A program made the position numbers and the translations under genes. The notes under the pieces were generated by a model, which saw only the letters and a program-made list of their open reading frames with translations, had not been told where the DNA came from and ran no database searches. From Echeneis naucrates (taxonomy: Eukaryota > Chordata > Actinopteri > Carangiformes > Echeneidae), in NCBI RefSeq assembly GCF_900963305.1, contig NC_042521.1, forward strand, positions 1,007,428-1,071,427: a DNA stretch of 64,000 bases. Reading direction: 5' to 3'. This document shows positions 14,680-25,960 of the stretch, one piece after another. Numbering within the stretch: the stretch's first letter is position 1; each line of letters begins with the position of its first letter.

Positions 14680-16964
14680 ATGGCGTCCGCCTATCTCACC
14701 CACCAACAGAAAGTGTTACGGCTCTACAAGAAGTCACTGAGACACCTGGAGTCATGGTGCATCTTCAGGTGAGAGCAGCTCCAGTCTGAGCTCGACTTCA
14801 AACACAAAACAGTTTAAATAAAGACACAAATAAAACAAAATAAAAACAAGTTGTCTGCTCGCAGCTAAGCTAAGAGCTATGCTATCCGCTAGCCAGGTCA
14901 GTTATTTCTAAAGTCAGGCTGTCCGGCTGCTAAGCATCTATTTAACGTTGATAATCTAATTAAATGGAAAAGTGAATCTCGTTCCTGTGCTGCCGATGTC
15001 AACTTAGTTGGTGTTATATTTAATCAAAGGCGCGTTGTTCATGCTAAAGCTCGTAAGTAAGCTAATAATCTAAATACGGCTGAATATAAACCGGAGTCAG
15101 CACACGGGTTGGTCAATGCCACTGAGTTTATCTGTGAGAAAACCTCATACTCTTACACATATTATTCATCCGTGATGAGGCAGCCGTCGTGTTGTCGAAT
15201 CTTCTAACTGTTATGTCAAAAGTTTGCTGGGACAAAGATAATGATGCCACATCAACGGGAGATCTCAGGTACTTCTAATATATGTTAGATAATGTTTCAA
15301 TATTTAAAATAAAATACAGTTACACGGAAGAAACTGTTAAATCCCGAATCCTCTCTGATATGTGAGCTATGTGAGATGTCCTGCTGCAGAATGAATTGTG
15401 GACCAGTCAGCCTCCATCAACCTGACGAAGCAGTGTGATGAATAAGGATCTAATGCTGCCATCACGTTTTGTTTCAGCAGTTTCTTATACTTATCTGCTT
15501 ATGGTTGTTTCTCTCTGTTGTCTTCTTTTGTTTCCACTGCAGAGACAAGTACCGGTTCTATGCCTGCATGCTGCGGGCTCGCTTCGATGAGAATAAGAAT
15601 GAGAAGGACATGGTGAAGGCCACCATGATGCTGAAGGCGGGAGAGGAGGAGTTCTGGACAAACCAGCATCCCCAGCCCTACATCTTCCCTGACTCCCCCG
15701 GAGGAACCTCGTACGAGAGATACGAGTGCTACAAGGTGAGGCAGAGCTTCTTTGTAGTGGAGCACAAGTTATTTTATAAAGTGGTTTTTAGAAATGAGCT
15801 CTGTCCTGCTCCTGCAGATCCCAGAGTGGGTGCTGGACTACTGGCACCCCTCAGAGAAGGCCATGTACCCTGACTATTTCTCCAAGAGGGAGCAGTGGAA
15901 GAAACTGAGAATGGAGAGCTGGGACAAAGAGGTGGGCTACACAACGGTGAAAGTGATTACCGTAATTTCCGGACTATAAGGCGCAACTTTTTTTCACACA
16001 CTTTGTACCCTATAACTTAAAAAGCTATGTGGCCAATTTATGGATTTTTACGGGTAACAAGATTCATGCTGCTAATACATTTAGCGCCATATCAGACTCA
16101 ACAGGTCACAGAGGACCAATGAAATTGTTCGAATTAAATTAAACGCACCCACACTAAATTCTTCAGATCAGTCATTTATTTTGCGCTTCATACACACACC
16201 CTTATGGAAACACATAAAGCAAGCTTTCAAGTTAAAGGCGATCAATCTGGTGAAAAGGCAAAACCTTTCTGTGTAACTTATTTCCTGCCATATTTCCGAC
16301 ACCTGCGGTTTATAAGCCAGTGAGGCCTACATATGTAGAAAACGGTTTTTCTCTTTAAAGTTAGCGAGTGTGGCTTGTATTCAGGTGCGCTCTATAGTCC
16401 GGAAGTTACAGTATATATATCACCTGCTAGGACTACAAAATTAAACCAAATCACAAGAGTAGGAGAGAGACACAAGTGTTACATGATTAAAATTTTGTAA
16501 AAAAATTACTGGAATAAACGAGTTTAATAAAGTCACAGTTAAAGCGCCTTCAAATATCAAAATTTCTAGTCAGACAGTTCACCCTTTCCTCCAGTCGTAA
16601 AGGTTTCAGCTCTATCAGAGAAAACCACCAGGGGGCAGAATATTTCAGCCAACTGAACTCTGACAGGTTCTTGTCTTCTCTGGATGTTGAAACAAAAACA
16701 ACAGGCCATGCTAACTTTATTTTAAAAAATTTTATTATTAATTTAATTAATTAATGTCTGTTTAAGTTTGAGGGGAAAAAAGACTTAAAATTAAATTTAA
16801 TTTGGGATACATGTGTGTCTGTCTTCTTCAAGGTTGCCCAGCTGCAGGCTGAAACTCCAGCTGGGGGCCCCAAGTCCGAGGCCCTCCCTCCTGCCCGTAA
16901 GGAGGGCGATCTCCCCCCTCTGTGGTGGCAGTTTGTCTCCCGCCCCCGGGAGCGTCCCATGTAA
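14680..16964 (+). CDS. ndufb9: ndufb9, accessory subunit of respiratory complex I, intact copy
   Basis: Four exons: 14680-14768, 15543-15735, 15818-15931 and 16833-16964, giving 175 aa (human NDUFB9 is 179). The protein is a LYR-motif accessory subunit of mitochondrial NADH:ubiquinone oxidoreductase. It starts [20 protein letters not shown], where LYK follows the LYR-family pattern, and continues with [38 protein letters not shown] and [11 protein letters not shown]. It ends at [15 protein letters not shown], as the human protein does. Splice phases fit throughout. Intron 3 holds a MITE and a CTCF-like site. The ATG lies in a GC-rich promoter shared with tatdn1. Confidence 0.95.
15958..16413. 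mobile_element. Non-autonomous DNA transposon (MITE) in ndufb9 intron 3
   Basis: 456-base element with imperfect inverted repeats of about 28 bases at its ends (15958-15985 and 16386-16413). The left end reads TACCGTAATTTCCGGACTAT and the right end is its near-exact reverse complement. It has no coding capacity. The outer TA may be a target-site duplication, as in Tc1/mariner-type elements, but the superfamily is not certain. I recall similar ends being common in fish genomes. Confidence 0.75.
16625..16638 (+). promoter_or_regulatory. Candidate CTCF site
   Basis: CCACCAGGGGGCAG fits the vertebrate CTCF core consensus. It lies in ndufb9 intron 3, about 210 bases right of the MITE, and is unchanged in copy B at 44738-44751. 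A motif match alone does not show occupancy. Confidence 0.45.
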
Positions 16965-17456
16965 ATCTCTTCCCCTGGAGTCTGAAGAAAAACCACAAAG
17001 ACCACAGCAGAAGCATGGAGACCATCTGACCTCATGATGAATCAATTACCACTCGTGCTGTCAGTCGTTTGAGAGGAAACAACCTGCTGGACTCCGCAGT
17101 GGTTCTTCAGTAGTCTGTTTTTGGAGGTTGCTGACTTTCAGAAATCCTATAGATTCATCACATAAAACCTTTAACTGTTCCAATAAATGTGTCATTAAAT
17201 CTCAGTTCTTGTGTACCATAGTCGATGCTCCAGTGTGATGATTATCAGTTTGTTTTTTTTAACAGCAGCTCACCAGCAGATTGTCTCCAGCTGAAGCTCT
17301 GGATGAACCCACAGACTGCTGGATGTAGCCCCTCAGTCTGACCATCAGGAGGTCACAGTTTCTTAGTTCTGGACCCTTTTAAGAGGTGTCTGAGAACACA
17401 TTTGGTATTCTGGAGGATATTTCTAGAGGCTCTGGAGTGGTGAGAAGACTCCATCA
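16965..17456. other. Convergent 3' UTR region of ndufb9 and the fibrinogen-related gene
   Basis: Between the ndufb9 stop (plus) and the fibrinogen-related stop (minus). It contains the ndufb9 poly(A) signal AATAAA at 17182-17187 and no other recognisable gene. Confidence 0.55.
17182..17187 (+). terminator. ndufb9 poly(A) signal
   Basis: AATAAA 218 bases after the ndufb9 stop codon, in the right orientation. It is conserved in copy B at 45295-45300. Confidence 0.5.
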
Positions 17457-20400
17457 CTATGGAGAGAGGTGTGGCCTGAAGCTGCGCGGCCGTATCATCA
17501 TGACGACGGCCTTCAGAGAGTAGAAGTCCGAGTCCTTCCAGGAGAACCAGACGATGCCGTCTGGTCCCAGCAGATTCTGAGCCCTCAGAGAGTAATGCCC
17601 CCCCTGGTGGAAAGAAATGGCATTTCTACATGAACTTATAAAGTTCCCACCTAGTAATTCCAGGCCTGTCTCAATAAGAACACTGAACACTCTGTATTCT
17701 TGAGCCTGACCTTGTAGTAGACGCCATTGAGGTTCGAGTAGAAACACTGATGAAACCACCAGCCAGAGTGGCTGATCTCGGCACAGATGTTGCCTGTGTC
17801 CGGTGTGCTGAAACTCTGCTGGTTGTGATACCAGCTGAAAGAGTCCTCCACTGTCCCACTGAAACCAGACACATGGAGTCGGTACTGATTCTCTTCATCA
17901 TCGATCCTGCAGCCGGAGGAAACGGGTACCTTCATCAAAACCAGCCATCCTCACTGAAAACCTTACAATGAGCATTACAACATTTACATTTTATTATGTT
18001 TGATCTGTTAAATAAGTTGGTTCCTGATTCTAAACTAACTTTTCAAACTGGGATGAATTCTGCTCCAGAGCTGAACAGCTTCAGTTGGTTAGAATGAATG
18101 TCCAGGGAAGATTTTCTGAGAAACTGACTTCAGCGTTGAAAAATGGACTGAAAACTGTTTATGAATCATACTGTATGATTTTTTGTGCTTTTTGCATAAT
18201 TTGTCTGAAACATGCAAAAAAAAAACAAACAAAACAACTGGACAAAAATAAGAAGAAAGAGTCCAATAATTTCCAATAATTCTCATATGGGATCTAAAAT
18301 ATAGCTTGACACCAAAGCAGCTCTGCTCTCATTACAGCAGATCACGGTTAAATCCATAAATGACTTTTTGGCTCTGTAAAGACTTTATTTATTTTATCTC
18401 TCATATTGGCAAAAGACAGCATTTCATCTACCTGAAGCTGTGGTAGTGGGCGTGTCTGTGGGTGTGGCTCCAGTCCTGCAGGTCTATGCGGAGGCTGTAC
18501 TGGCCCTGACTGGACAGCAGATGGAGCTGTCGGTTGCCCAGCCAATGTTCTCCACGTGGTTCACCAAAGCCGTCGCGGTACTCCGACCAGCCACGGTTAA
18601 AACTCACCGAGCCGTCACGGCGCCGCTGAACCACCGTCCAACCCCCACCTGATGGAGAAATATGTTTCAAACTGTGGCATCTGGGAAAGGTCATTTTCCC
18701 ATAGGCTTCAATCCACTCTGACTTCTTTTTACAACCAGTGTAGTCTCACACGCAAGTATACTGTGTAATCTGTGTTTGCATGCAGGATGTGTCTCACCTT
18801 CTGTCTCCATGTCACAGTAAACGGGCTGGGGGGCGCCGGGCGACAGGACTACGGCGTAAACGCCAGAGCGACGCACACCATTGTGATACAGAGACGCACA
18901 GTCTGAAGGACAGAAAGACAGGTGGCGTCCATCTGAGGGAGACGGACAGAGAGACACAGCGTCGTCAGCACTCCAAATCCCACAGCTGCTGCTCTGATGG
19001 AATCAGGAGCTCCAACAAATCCCTGCTCCTAAATACTGTAATATTTAAGATCAGGACTTTAAACCAGCAGACACAGAAAAAACTGCTTTCATCTCCAGAC
19101 TGAGTTTCCTGCAACATTTAAACACAACAGATAAGGAACCACATTAGAACGATTCGCTTCTAACAGCTGGACTTCACCTTGAAAAGTCAATAATGAGTCG
19201 AACTATTTCAGGATTCATCAGGATATCTGCTGACCGACTGAACACAGCCGGCCTCTCTTCCAACATATTCTGCAGTAACACAAATACGGACACAATCCAA
19301 ACAACAGTGGACAGTTTGTGACATGTAAAAAATTAAACTGGTGGCTGCTTTTGAAATAAAAAAATGAATCCATCAGTTTTTCTTGTGTCAAAATGTTTCA
19401 TGAGCTGTGAGGCAACATACGACTCACCGCTGTGTTTGTTGCATCAGTACCTGGTGGCAGTGAGTCTCGCAGGCCGAGCGGCGGCGCTGTACTGATGATG
19501 TTGACCGTGCAGCTCGCCTCATGGCTCATGCGCTGCACAACGGCAGTCAGGTTGCGGAGCTGAAACTGCAGCTCGTGCAGAAGCGCTGCATGGACGTGGA
19601 GAAGCGCGTCGGCCTCTGCGTGACGCAACTTCAGGGAAGGCAACCGTTGCTCAAAGGTCATGTTGAAACTTGACCTTTCTTCACCCTGAGAGGAAGAAAG
19701 AGAGGCGTTAGCAAAGTGTGAATCTGCAGCTAGTGTTTGATGGTTCTCTTGAAAAAGAACATCAAGAGGAAAGAGAAATATCACACTTAAAATCAGTTTC
19801 CAAACTTATTTGAAAACACAAAAATACACGTACGAAGTCAACTTGGCTTCACTCAATTTATAGTAACACAAGTGAAATTCATGTCATTCTACTTTTAAAG
19901 CCGACCTGGACCGTTCCATTTCCTGAAAACACAGATCTCTCAATAATTCAATCAAACTGGTGACTCCATGAACTCGGCTTGGCTCCACACTAAGGTTATC
20001 CAGTGGCATTAGCGATGGCGTGTTGGACAAACACAGGAAGTTTCTCAGCCCCTCCCCCCTCCCAGGTGCACATAATGGGGATGGTAATAATCAGAAAACG
20101 TTACTGCCTCGTTTGTGTGTTAAATTAAACTAACCACAGGACATTAGTCTGCGGTGGAGTTCCCATCCCGTAATCTGAAGTCAGGCTGTAGTAGATATCT
20201 GATATTTATTTGGACCAGCCTGGAGACTCAGAAACAAGCTCAGTGGGTCAGGCAGACTGGGTGCAGGTACCTATGCAGCTAATCCTGTTAGCATTCAGGG
20301 TTAAGGAGGGTTTATGTGGTGTGAAGACAGATTTCTAAATTCAGGCAGCTAACGTCCTCGTCTCTCTTTGTTTATCTCTTTATGTCCACCCTCAGAGTTT

Positions 20401-21077
20401 TGTCCATTGTGTCTTCGGAAAGATGATCCCTCTACCTGGATCTCCAGGGCTTTGACTTGACGCCGGTGGTTCCTCAGTTCCTCCTGCAGCTCCGACATAG
20501 TCTCCCTCAAGTCCTCCAGCTGCTCTTTCCTCAGCTGGTTCTCGTGCAGCCAATAGGACACGTCGTCTGTGCAGCGGAACATATCTGGGCAGCGTTTGTG
20601 CGATGTTCCAATGGGGGGCAGCGTTGCTGTCAGTCGGCACCACCCGTTGGATGTCAGCTGGCTGCTGTATTCGCCACACTGTGCAAGCGACGGGCCTGTA
20701 GTCCGGTTGGTTGTCCGGTTAGCGCCGGCATCGACACCAGTGTTGCTGCCACGCATCACTGATGGGGCGTCTGGGAAAAGTTCTGAATATGTCTCCAACA
20801 AGGAGTTAGGAGGATGCCAGTCAGCGTCCTCATAGTCGTCCTTGTTTATATCCAGTATGTCCCAGTTTGTCTCAATATCTGAGTCGGGGACATCCCGGCT
20901 TATTTGGGTGTTTAGGTCCAGAACATCTGCAGCTGTCTCTCCGAGGGAGTCGGGACGTACGTCCTCGTCATGGCCGACATCTGGATGTTCATCAGAGGCC
21001 ACAAAGTCACCAGCGAGTGACTGGAAACAGCAGCCAGTCAGAAGGACAGACGTCAGTAACACAGATCGCCACTTCAT
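17457..21077 (-). CDS. Secreted fibrinogen-related (angiopoietin-like) protein, intact copy
   Basis: Six coding exons on the minus strand: 21077-20436, 19685-19451, 18932-18798, 18648-18432, 17906-17711 and 17603-17457. Phases are consistent and give 523 aa. It starts with a signal peptide (MKWRSVLLTSVLLTGCCFQ), followed by an acidic region, N-glycosylation sites (NRTTNRTT) and a cysteine-containing segment. A coiled coil comes next (LRKEQLEDLRETMSELQEEL; then a heptad-like stretch in exon 2). The C-terminal fibrinogen domain has DCASLYHNGVRRSGVY, GGGWTVVQRRRDGSVSFNRG, a WWFHQCFYSNLNGVYY block and a final MMIRPRSF. This is the angiopoietin/fibrinogen-like layout. I cannot assign an orthologue. 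The acidic calcium-binding loop of typical members is short here (FSTPDTGNIC), so calcium binding may be lost. Confidence 0.85.
18695..18747. repeat. Second fragment of the tatdn1-intron repeat
   Basis: Matches 12445-12495 across about 50 bases, including the shared ACTTCTTTTTACAACC core. It lies in the intron between exons 3 and 4 of the fibrinogen-related gene. Confidence 0.45.
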
Positions 21078-21536
21078 CCTTAACAGTGAACAAATGGTCC
21101 GCTCTGGTCGTTGTGGACTTTCATTGGAGTGAAGTCGTCTGTAGACGGGTCAACATCAGCATGACGAGGTCCACACTTCTTCCAGCGTCTTCTTCTTCCA
21201 ACTCCTCAACAGACAACGAAGCCGAGACACTGAAACAATCAAACTCCTGTTGTGGTTCTCACTTAACATGATTTTCATATTTCAGATGAGACTAAGTCCA
21301 CATGTGAGCCACATTGATCCCCAGCTCGTGCTTATACGTCCCAGTGTCCCATTGGAAAAGCATCAGGATGGTCACTGTGTGTGTCATCTCTCCCAGTAAT
21401 CCTTTAATGGGATTGGCAGCCATTGTTCTGCGATATAATGCATCACATAGAACAGGATTAAAGTAATGTGAGCGACATCAGGGACAGAATGACAGACAGC
21501 AGGGCAGCTGTCTGCCATGGTCACACTTCTCCTCAC

Positions 21537-22240
21537 CAATTCCCCCCCTGACTGGGTCCAGTCCGTCAGTCAGAGCAGTTCTGTGGTTATTCACCATCTT
21601 CATCATCAGGGTCAGGTGTGTTGTGAACATACGAGGAATTTGACTCCGGTGTTTCTATCGTGGACACGCTAAAGGAAAGACAAAAGACGTATACATCTGT
21701 TAGCAGCTTCAGAAAAATCCAACTTGATCTGTGAACGGCTGCAGCTTCATGTTGACCCGACAGCTGAGTCTCAGATTTCAGAAAATGTCAAACATTTTCT
21801 TGAAGTGGGAGAGTTTGGTAAAGAAGCTAATCCCCTCCAGAGCTGCCATCGGTCACGCTGAGGGCTCGGACAATGACAGCAGCTGACAGCGGCTGTAACT
21901 GTACACTCCGAGCCGCAGGCCTGAATCCCTTCTTCCCGTCTGTGACACCATGGCAGTTCGCTGTTAATCTACCTGACATTTCACACTCACACACCGCCTG
22001 CTGTTACACAACCTTTTCTCTCACTCTTCAGTACCACACAATGAAAGTCAAATTACTGTGTCTTGTTGTCCTCAGAGTGTAAAAACTTTGAAAATGTGGA
22101 AGATGGTTTTTGTGGAGACCAACTCACCTGCCTGGACGTTCCATTGGAACGTCCTGGTACAAAGTGACTAATCTGCATTGACCCGAACCACACTGGGTGC
22201 CATCATCTGTCCTGAGAGCGTCAGCAGGAGCATTTGGATG
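21537..22240 (-). other. Pair of spliced-looking minus-strand exons, identity unknown
   Basis: Exon 22240-22128 has a strong acceptor (pyrimidine tract, then CTCCAG/CATCC) and the donor CAG/GTGAG. Exon 21668-21537 has the acceptor TTTCCTTTAG/CG and the donor TTG/GTGAGG. In copy B (50352-50240 and 49780-49651) both exons stay open in one continuous frame across the junction, including DGTQCGSGQCRLVTLYQ and MMKMVNNHRTALTDG. In copy A two extra bases break that frame. No family is recognised. They may be 5' non-coding exons of the fibrinogen-related gene, whose own start has a good signal peptide, or part of an unrecognised gene. The next exon was not found. Confidence 0.3.
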
Positions 22241-22509
22241 CTGGAGAGAAGGATGTGAAGGAAGAACACGGAGGTTGACCTTCAAATCCAATGACTGATC
22301 ATAAAAAGCACCAAATAATCTATAGACGTAGAAAAACTACTTTTCTTTATTTTCACTTTGATTTTCTCCACAGTGAAGTCTGTGGCCTCACAGTGATGGA
22401 GGGGGGAGGTGAGGATGGAGAGGATTTGGTGGGAGGGGGGAGGATTGCCCATGTCCATGCAGCATTGTGTGTTTACAATTGTGAACAAGATAGGGGAGAT
22501 GTCAGGTAA

Positions 22510-22653
22510 TGACGTCTTTGCAGGTGTGTGTGTGCGCATCCTCGGCTGATATAAAACCAGCCAGTCCTTTGGAGGGATAACATTGGAGGGGAACAACTTT
22601 GTCCAGCAGTTGAACGACAAAGAAAACATCAGAGGGAGAGACGGGACTGTGTG
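22510..22653 (+). promoter_or_regulatory. pomcb core promoter and non-coding exon 1
   Basis: A CRE-like TGACGTC at 22510-22516 and a TATA box (TATAAAA) at 22550-22556 precede a likely non-coding first exon of about 22580-22653. That exon ends at the donor GTGTG/GTGAGG. CRE control through cAMP fits known POMC regulation by CRH, but here it is inferred from the motif. POMC genes usually have one such untranslated exon. Confidence 0.6.
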
Positions 22654-23119
22654 GTGAGGTTCTTCATTATTTCTTCCAACAAAAAAAAGTTTTCATTTTG
22701 TGCTTGTAAAAAAACCCCAAAACACTTTCTTCAATTTAATGATGCTTATGATGAAAAAAATAAGTAAATGAGCCAAACAGCTGAATACAACTATATGACA
22801 TTTTAAGAATAAAAATATTTAGTGAATAAAAAAGTGAGACTTGAACCAAACTAATGTTGATAATAGTTGGAGGCAGAACTGTGACTTTGCTGTTAATGAA
22901 AATTCTGGTTCTTAAAGTTCATCTATCTGTTTATATTTTATGATTATTATCATTAGTTGTGGTTTGAATATGAACCAATTCATTTCCAAACTGTTAAATT
23001 AGCGCTGACCCTGATCCGCGTTGAGAGGATTTTATTTTGAAACTCTGCTGAAGATCACAGGTATTAAAATGCTTAGCATGACCAGAATGTGTTCCTGTCT
23101 CTGATTGGTCAGCACGACA

Positions 23120-24307
23120 ATGTCTCCTGTATGCCTATTGGTGGCTGTTTTGTTGGTGGGCGTGGCCAGGGGAGCTGTCGATCAGTGCTTGAGCATCTAA
23201 GCTGCCAGGAGGTCAATGATGACAACATGATGGTAACACATACACACACAAAGAAAGGTGTCTTCATTATTAGTTCTGTCCAAAAATGAAAAGCCAAATC
23301 AAACGCTGGATGGTCACGTTTTAAACACGAGCTTCAGCCGTTGGAGGACATCATCTACAGAAACCTGAAATCCGTCCACTGTGAAACCGACTTCCGTGAC
23401 TACCTGATGAACCGTTGTCATCCTCCATCTCTGATATGTTCACAAATTCTGAGCTGGCTTTTCATCTTTAATGAGCAGAACTCCTGATCAGATAAAGATA
23501 GACACTTCAGATCAGCTCTAGAACGACCCAAACACAAGAGAGGAAGGAAACATTCATTTTGTATCACATTTTTCTCAGCTCGTATCTTCGATCACAGTTG
23601 GAGTTACTGATATAAATGGCTGAGGTCATGACATTTTTCAAAATGATAAATGGATCTGGAAAAATACAGACAGATATGGTCAAGAGGTCAAAAGCCTTAA
23701 TGCGGTTCTTCCTCAGACATCCGAATTTGGTTCACATAGTAAATTATGCTGCTAAGAAAAAAAAAGGAAGTGCTTATTTTAACACTTTATGTGGACTAAC
23801 AGCCGACATCCGTCTTTCCAGCTCCAGTGTCTCCAGCTGTGTCAGTCTGACTCCACTGAGATACCGCTGATTCCCGGGGTGAAGGTCATCTGCAGCCTCC
23901 CATCCTGTCAGACTCCGGGTCTCCACCTTCCCCCTCTCTTTCAGCGTCCTCCTCTCCTCAGGCCAAGCGCTCCTACTCCATGGAGCACTTCGCTGGGGAA
24001 ACCTGTTGGGTCGGAAGCGCCGCCCCATCAAACTCTACACCTCAAACAGTGCAGAAGAGGAGTCAGCCGAGGTTTTCCCGCGGAGGTGATGAGGAGGGAC
24101 ACGGAGCAGAGGGCCAACACGCTGGAGGACCAGCTCCGTGATGTCCAGGAGAAAAAGGACAGTGTGTACAAGATGAAGCACTTCCGCTGGAGCGGCCCAT
24201 TGCCCGGCAAGCACCACGCCAAGAGCAGGGACGGAGCCAGCCAGACACTGCCACTCATGCTGTTCAAGCAGCAACAAAGACGGACAGGAGGGAAGACAGA
24301 GCAGTAA
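23120..24307 (+). CDS. pomcb: pomcb, pro-opiomelanocortin, copy A with indels
   Basis: This is the copy A version of the pomcb gene described in full at 51230-52419. Exons are 23120-23232 and 23822-24307. Compared with copy B, exon 2 lacks one base (GCTTGAGC for GCTTGGAGC). Exon 3 has several one-base gains and losses that cancel in length but shift the frame around the ACTH region and near the end. SYSMEHF and [10 protein letters not shown] are still readable. The same bases are intact in copy B and the damage lies within the decaying end of the left contig, so I regard the breaks as sequence errors and not a pseudogene. Confidence 0.8.
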
Positions 24308-24462
24308 GGAGGACAGCAAGGGAGGAGACGGAGAGAAGACCAGATACTGCACCTTTATCCGAACAGTCCTCCAAAATACGCACTCAATATGTATTAATAC
24401 TCCACTAATAGATTTTCCTTTATATCCTGATGGGAAACGGCCATGATTACAGTGACAGTGAC

Positions 24463-24468
24463 AATAAA
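24463..24468 (+). terminator. pomcb poly(A) signal
   Basis: AATAAA 156 bases after the pomcb stop codon. Copy B has it at 52577-52582. Confidence 0.5.
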
Positions 24469-25960
24469 ACATTTTGCAGCAGAAACTGAGGACATTTTTC
24501 CATGTAATTGATTCCAAGTTGAGGTTGTCAGATGTCTTGTCTTGTCCAGCCATAAGCCAAAACTCAGTCTCTTTTTCCTTGAAAATCATTCTAATCCATT
24601 CAACTGTACCTACACAGCTCATCAAAGCAGACATGTTGGTGGCCCAGGCTGCCTTTCTCGCTCCTTCCTCGTGCTAACAGGACTCTGATGCTGTTAGCGC
24701 CTCGATAGAACAATAAAAACATCAAAAAATATATATATGCTCATGCTTCAGTTGCATTAAGAGTATTAGTGTTAAGCCAGCAGTAGGACAAAAGAAAAGC
24801 ATCATTAACTTTGCTGGCAGTAATTTGGACTTTCTTTAACCTGCTTCACGTCCGCTGAGGTCATGATGAAATGGTTAAATTCGAGCGACGTGGGCGCACA
24901 GCGGTTAGAGATTGGCCTCGATGTTTCTTTTTTGACCAACTGTCACGACAACACCACCAACATGAAGAGCAAACATCTCATGTAGCAAAATGATGAGTCC
25001 ACAATGGGGGCAGCACTAGCTACAACAAAACAGAGTGACAAAGACAACAACAGTTTAATCCCTGTGTGTGTCTGTGATTAGTGTCTTTGGTAGTACACAG
25101 AGACACCTTATCCTGCGGCAACATAAGGCTGAACACATTGGCAGCAGGCACTGAATATTATGAAAAACTTGTGAATTTTAAATGACAGAATAGTTGCATG
25201 TATTTCCAAATATTACATAAAATATGAATTTTGCAAATCAAGGAAATGAGTTTCATTCTTTATTTTCTTCTTGGCTTAGAATTTAAACTCCTCGTCTTGT
25301 GGCTGAACCGGGGGACTCTGTTTCTTTCGCTCTGAATTCTCAGTGACCTGTGCAGGTGCAATCACTCATTCTGAGCATTCCGCTCATTTTGTTTCCCGCC
25401 TCCTCACCCTCTGTGAAGTTTCATCAAGTCATTTTACATTTTTCCTTTAATATTACGCATTCTTGTCCAGATAGAATTTTGTTGCAATCCAGATTTTGTT
25501 CCACTTGGTGACTGCTGTTCAACAGGATATAATGTCTCATAATGACTAATATGACCAGGATAACATGATCAAATCTGCGTTTCATTAGAAAGGCAGAGCT
25601 TCATGCTGAGAACGAAGAAAACAAGGCTGAGGGACTGCTGGGACCTCCTGCAGAGAGAAGAGACAGAGATGAAGAAGGTTTTTGAGCACACGAACTTCCT
25701 CCTGCGATCTTCACTTCCCTCTCTGAGCTCAGTAACCATGGCAACCGACAGGCATCACTGCAACACCACGACAGAAGGTGTCATTAGTAAAGAGATTTAA
25801 ATGGCCAAAATCAAGTATTTACAAAAATGAAAAATCTCACAACATAAATGAAACAAAAAATGTGAGCAAAAGTAAAAAAAAAAGTGAATTTACAAAAGAA
25901 TCTCAGCAGAAAACGGTTCAACTTCACACACAGACACACACACACACACACCACACACAC
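24469..25960. other. Intergenic, pomcb to IgL cluster
   Basis: No gene recognised. It ends in a CA array at about 25929-25960. Copy B (52583-54085) differs by many one-base indels, most of them bases missing from copy A. Confidence 0.5.

Noticed and set aside
16751-17045. Minus-strand frames opposite ndufb9 exon 4
   Set aside because: They are shadow frames of a confirmed coding exon and have no independent features.
21301-21432. Minus-strand frame MAANPIKGLLGEMTHTV... after a plausible acceptor, considered as the third exon of the unidentified pair
   Set aside because: The phase does not fit the preceding exon in copy B. In copy A the phase fits, but the preceding exon then contains a stop. 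Left as uncertain non-coding sequence.
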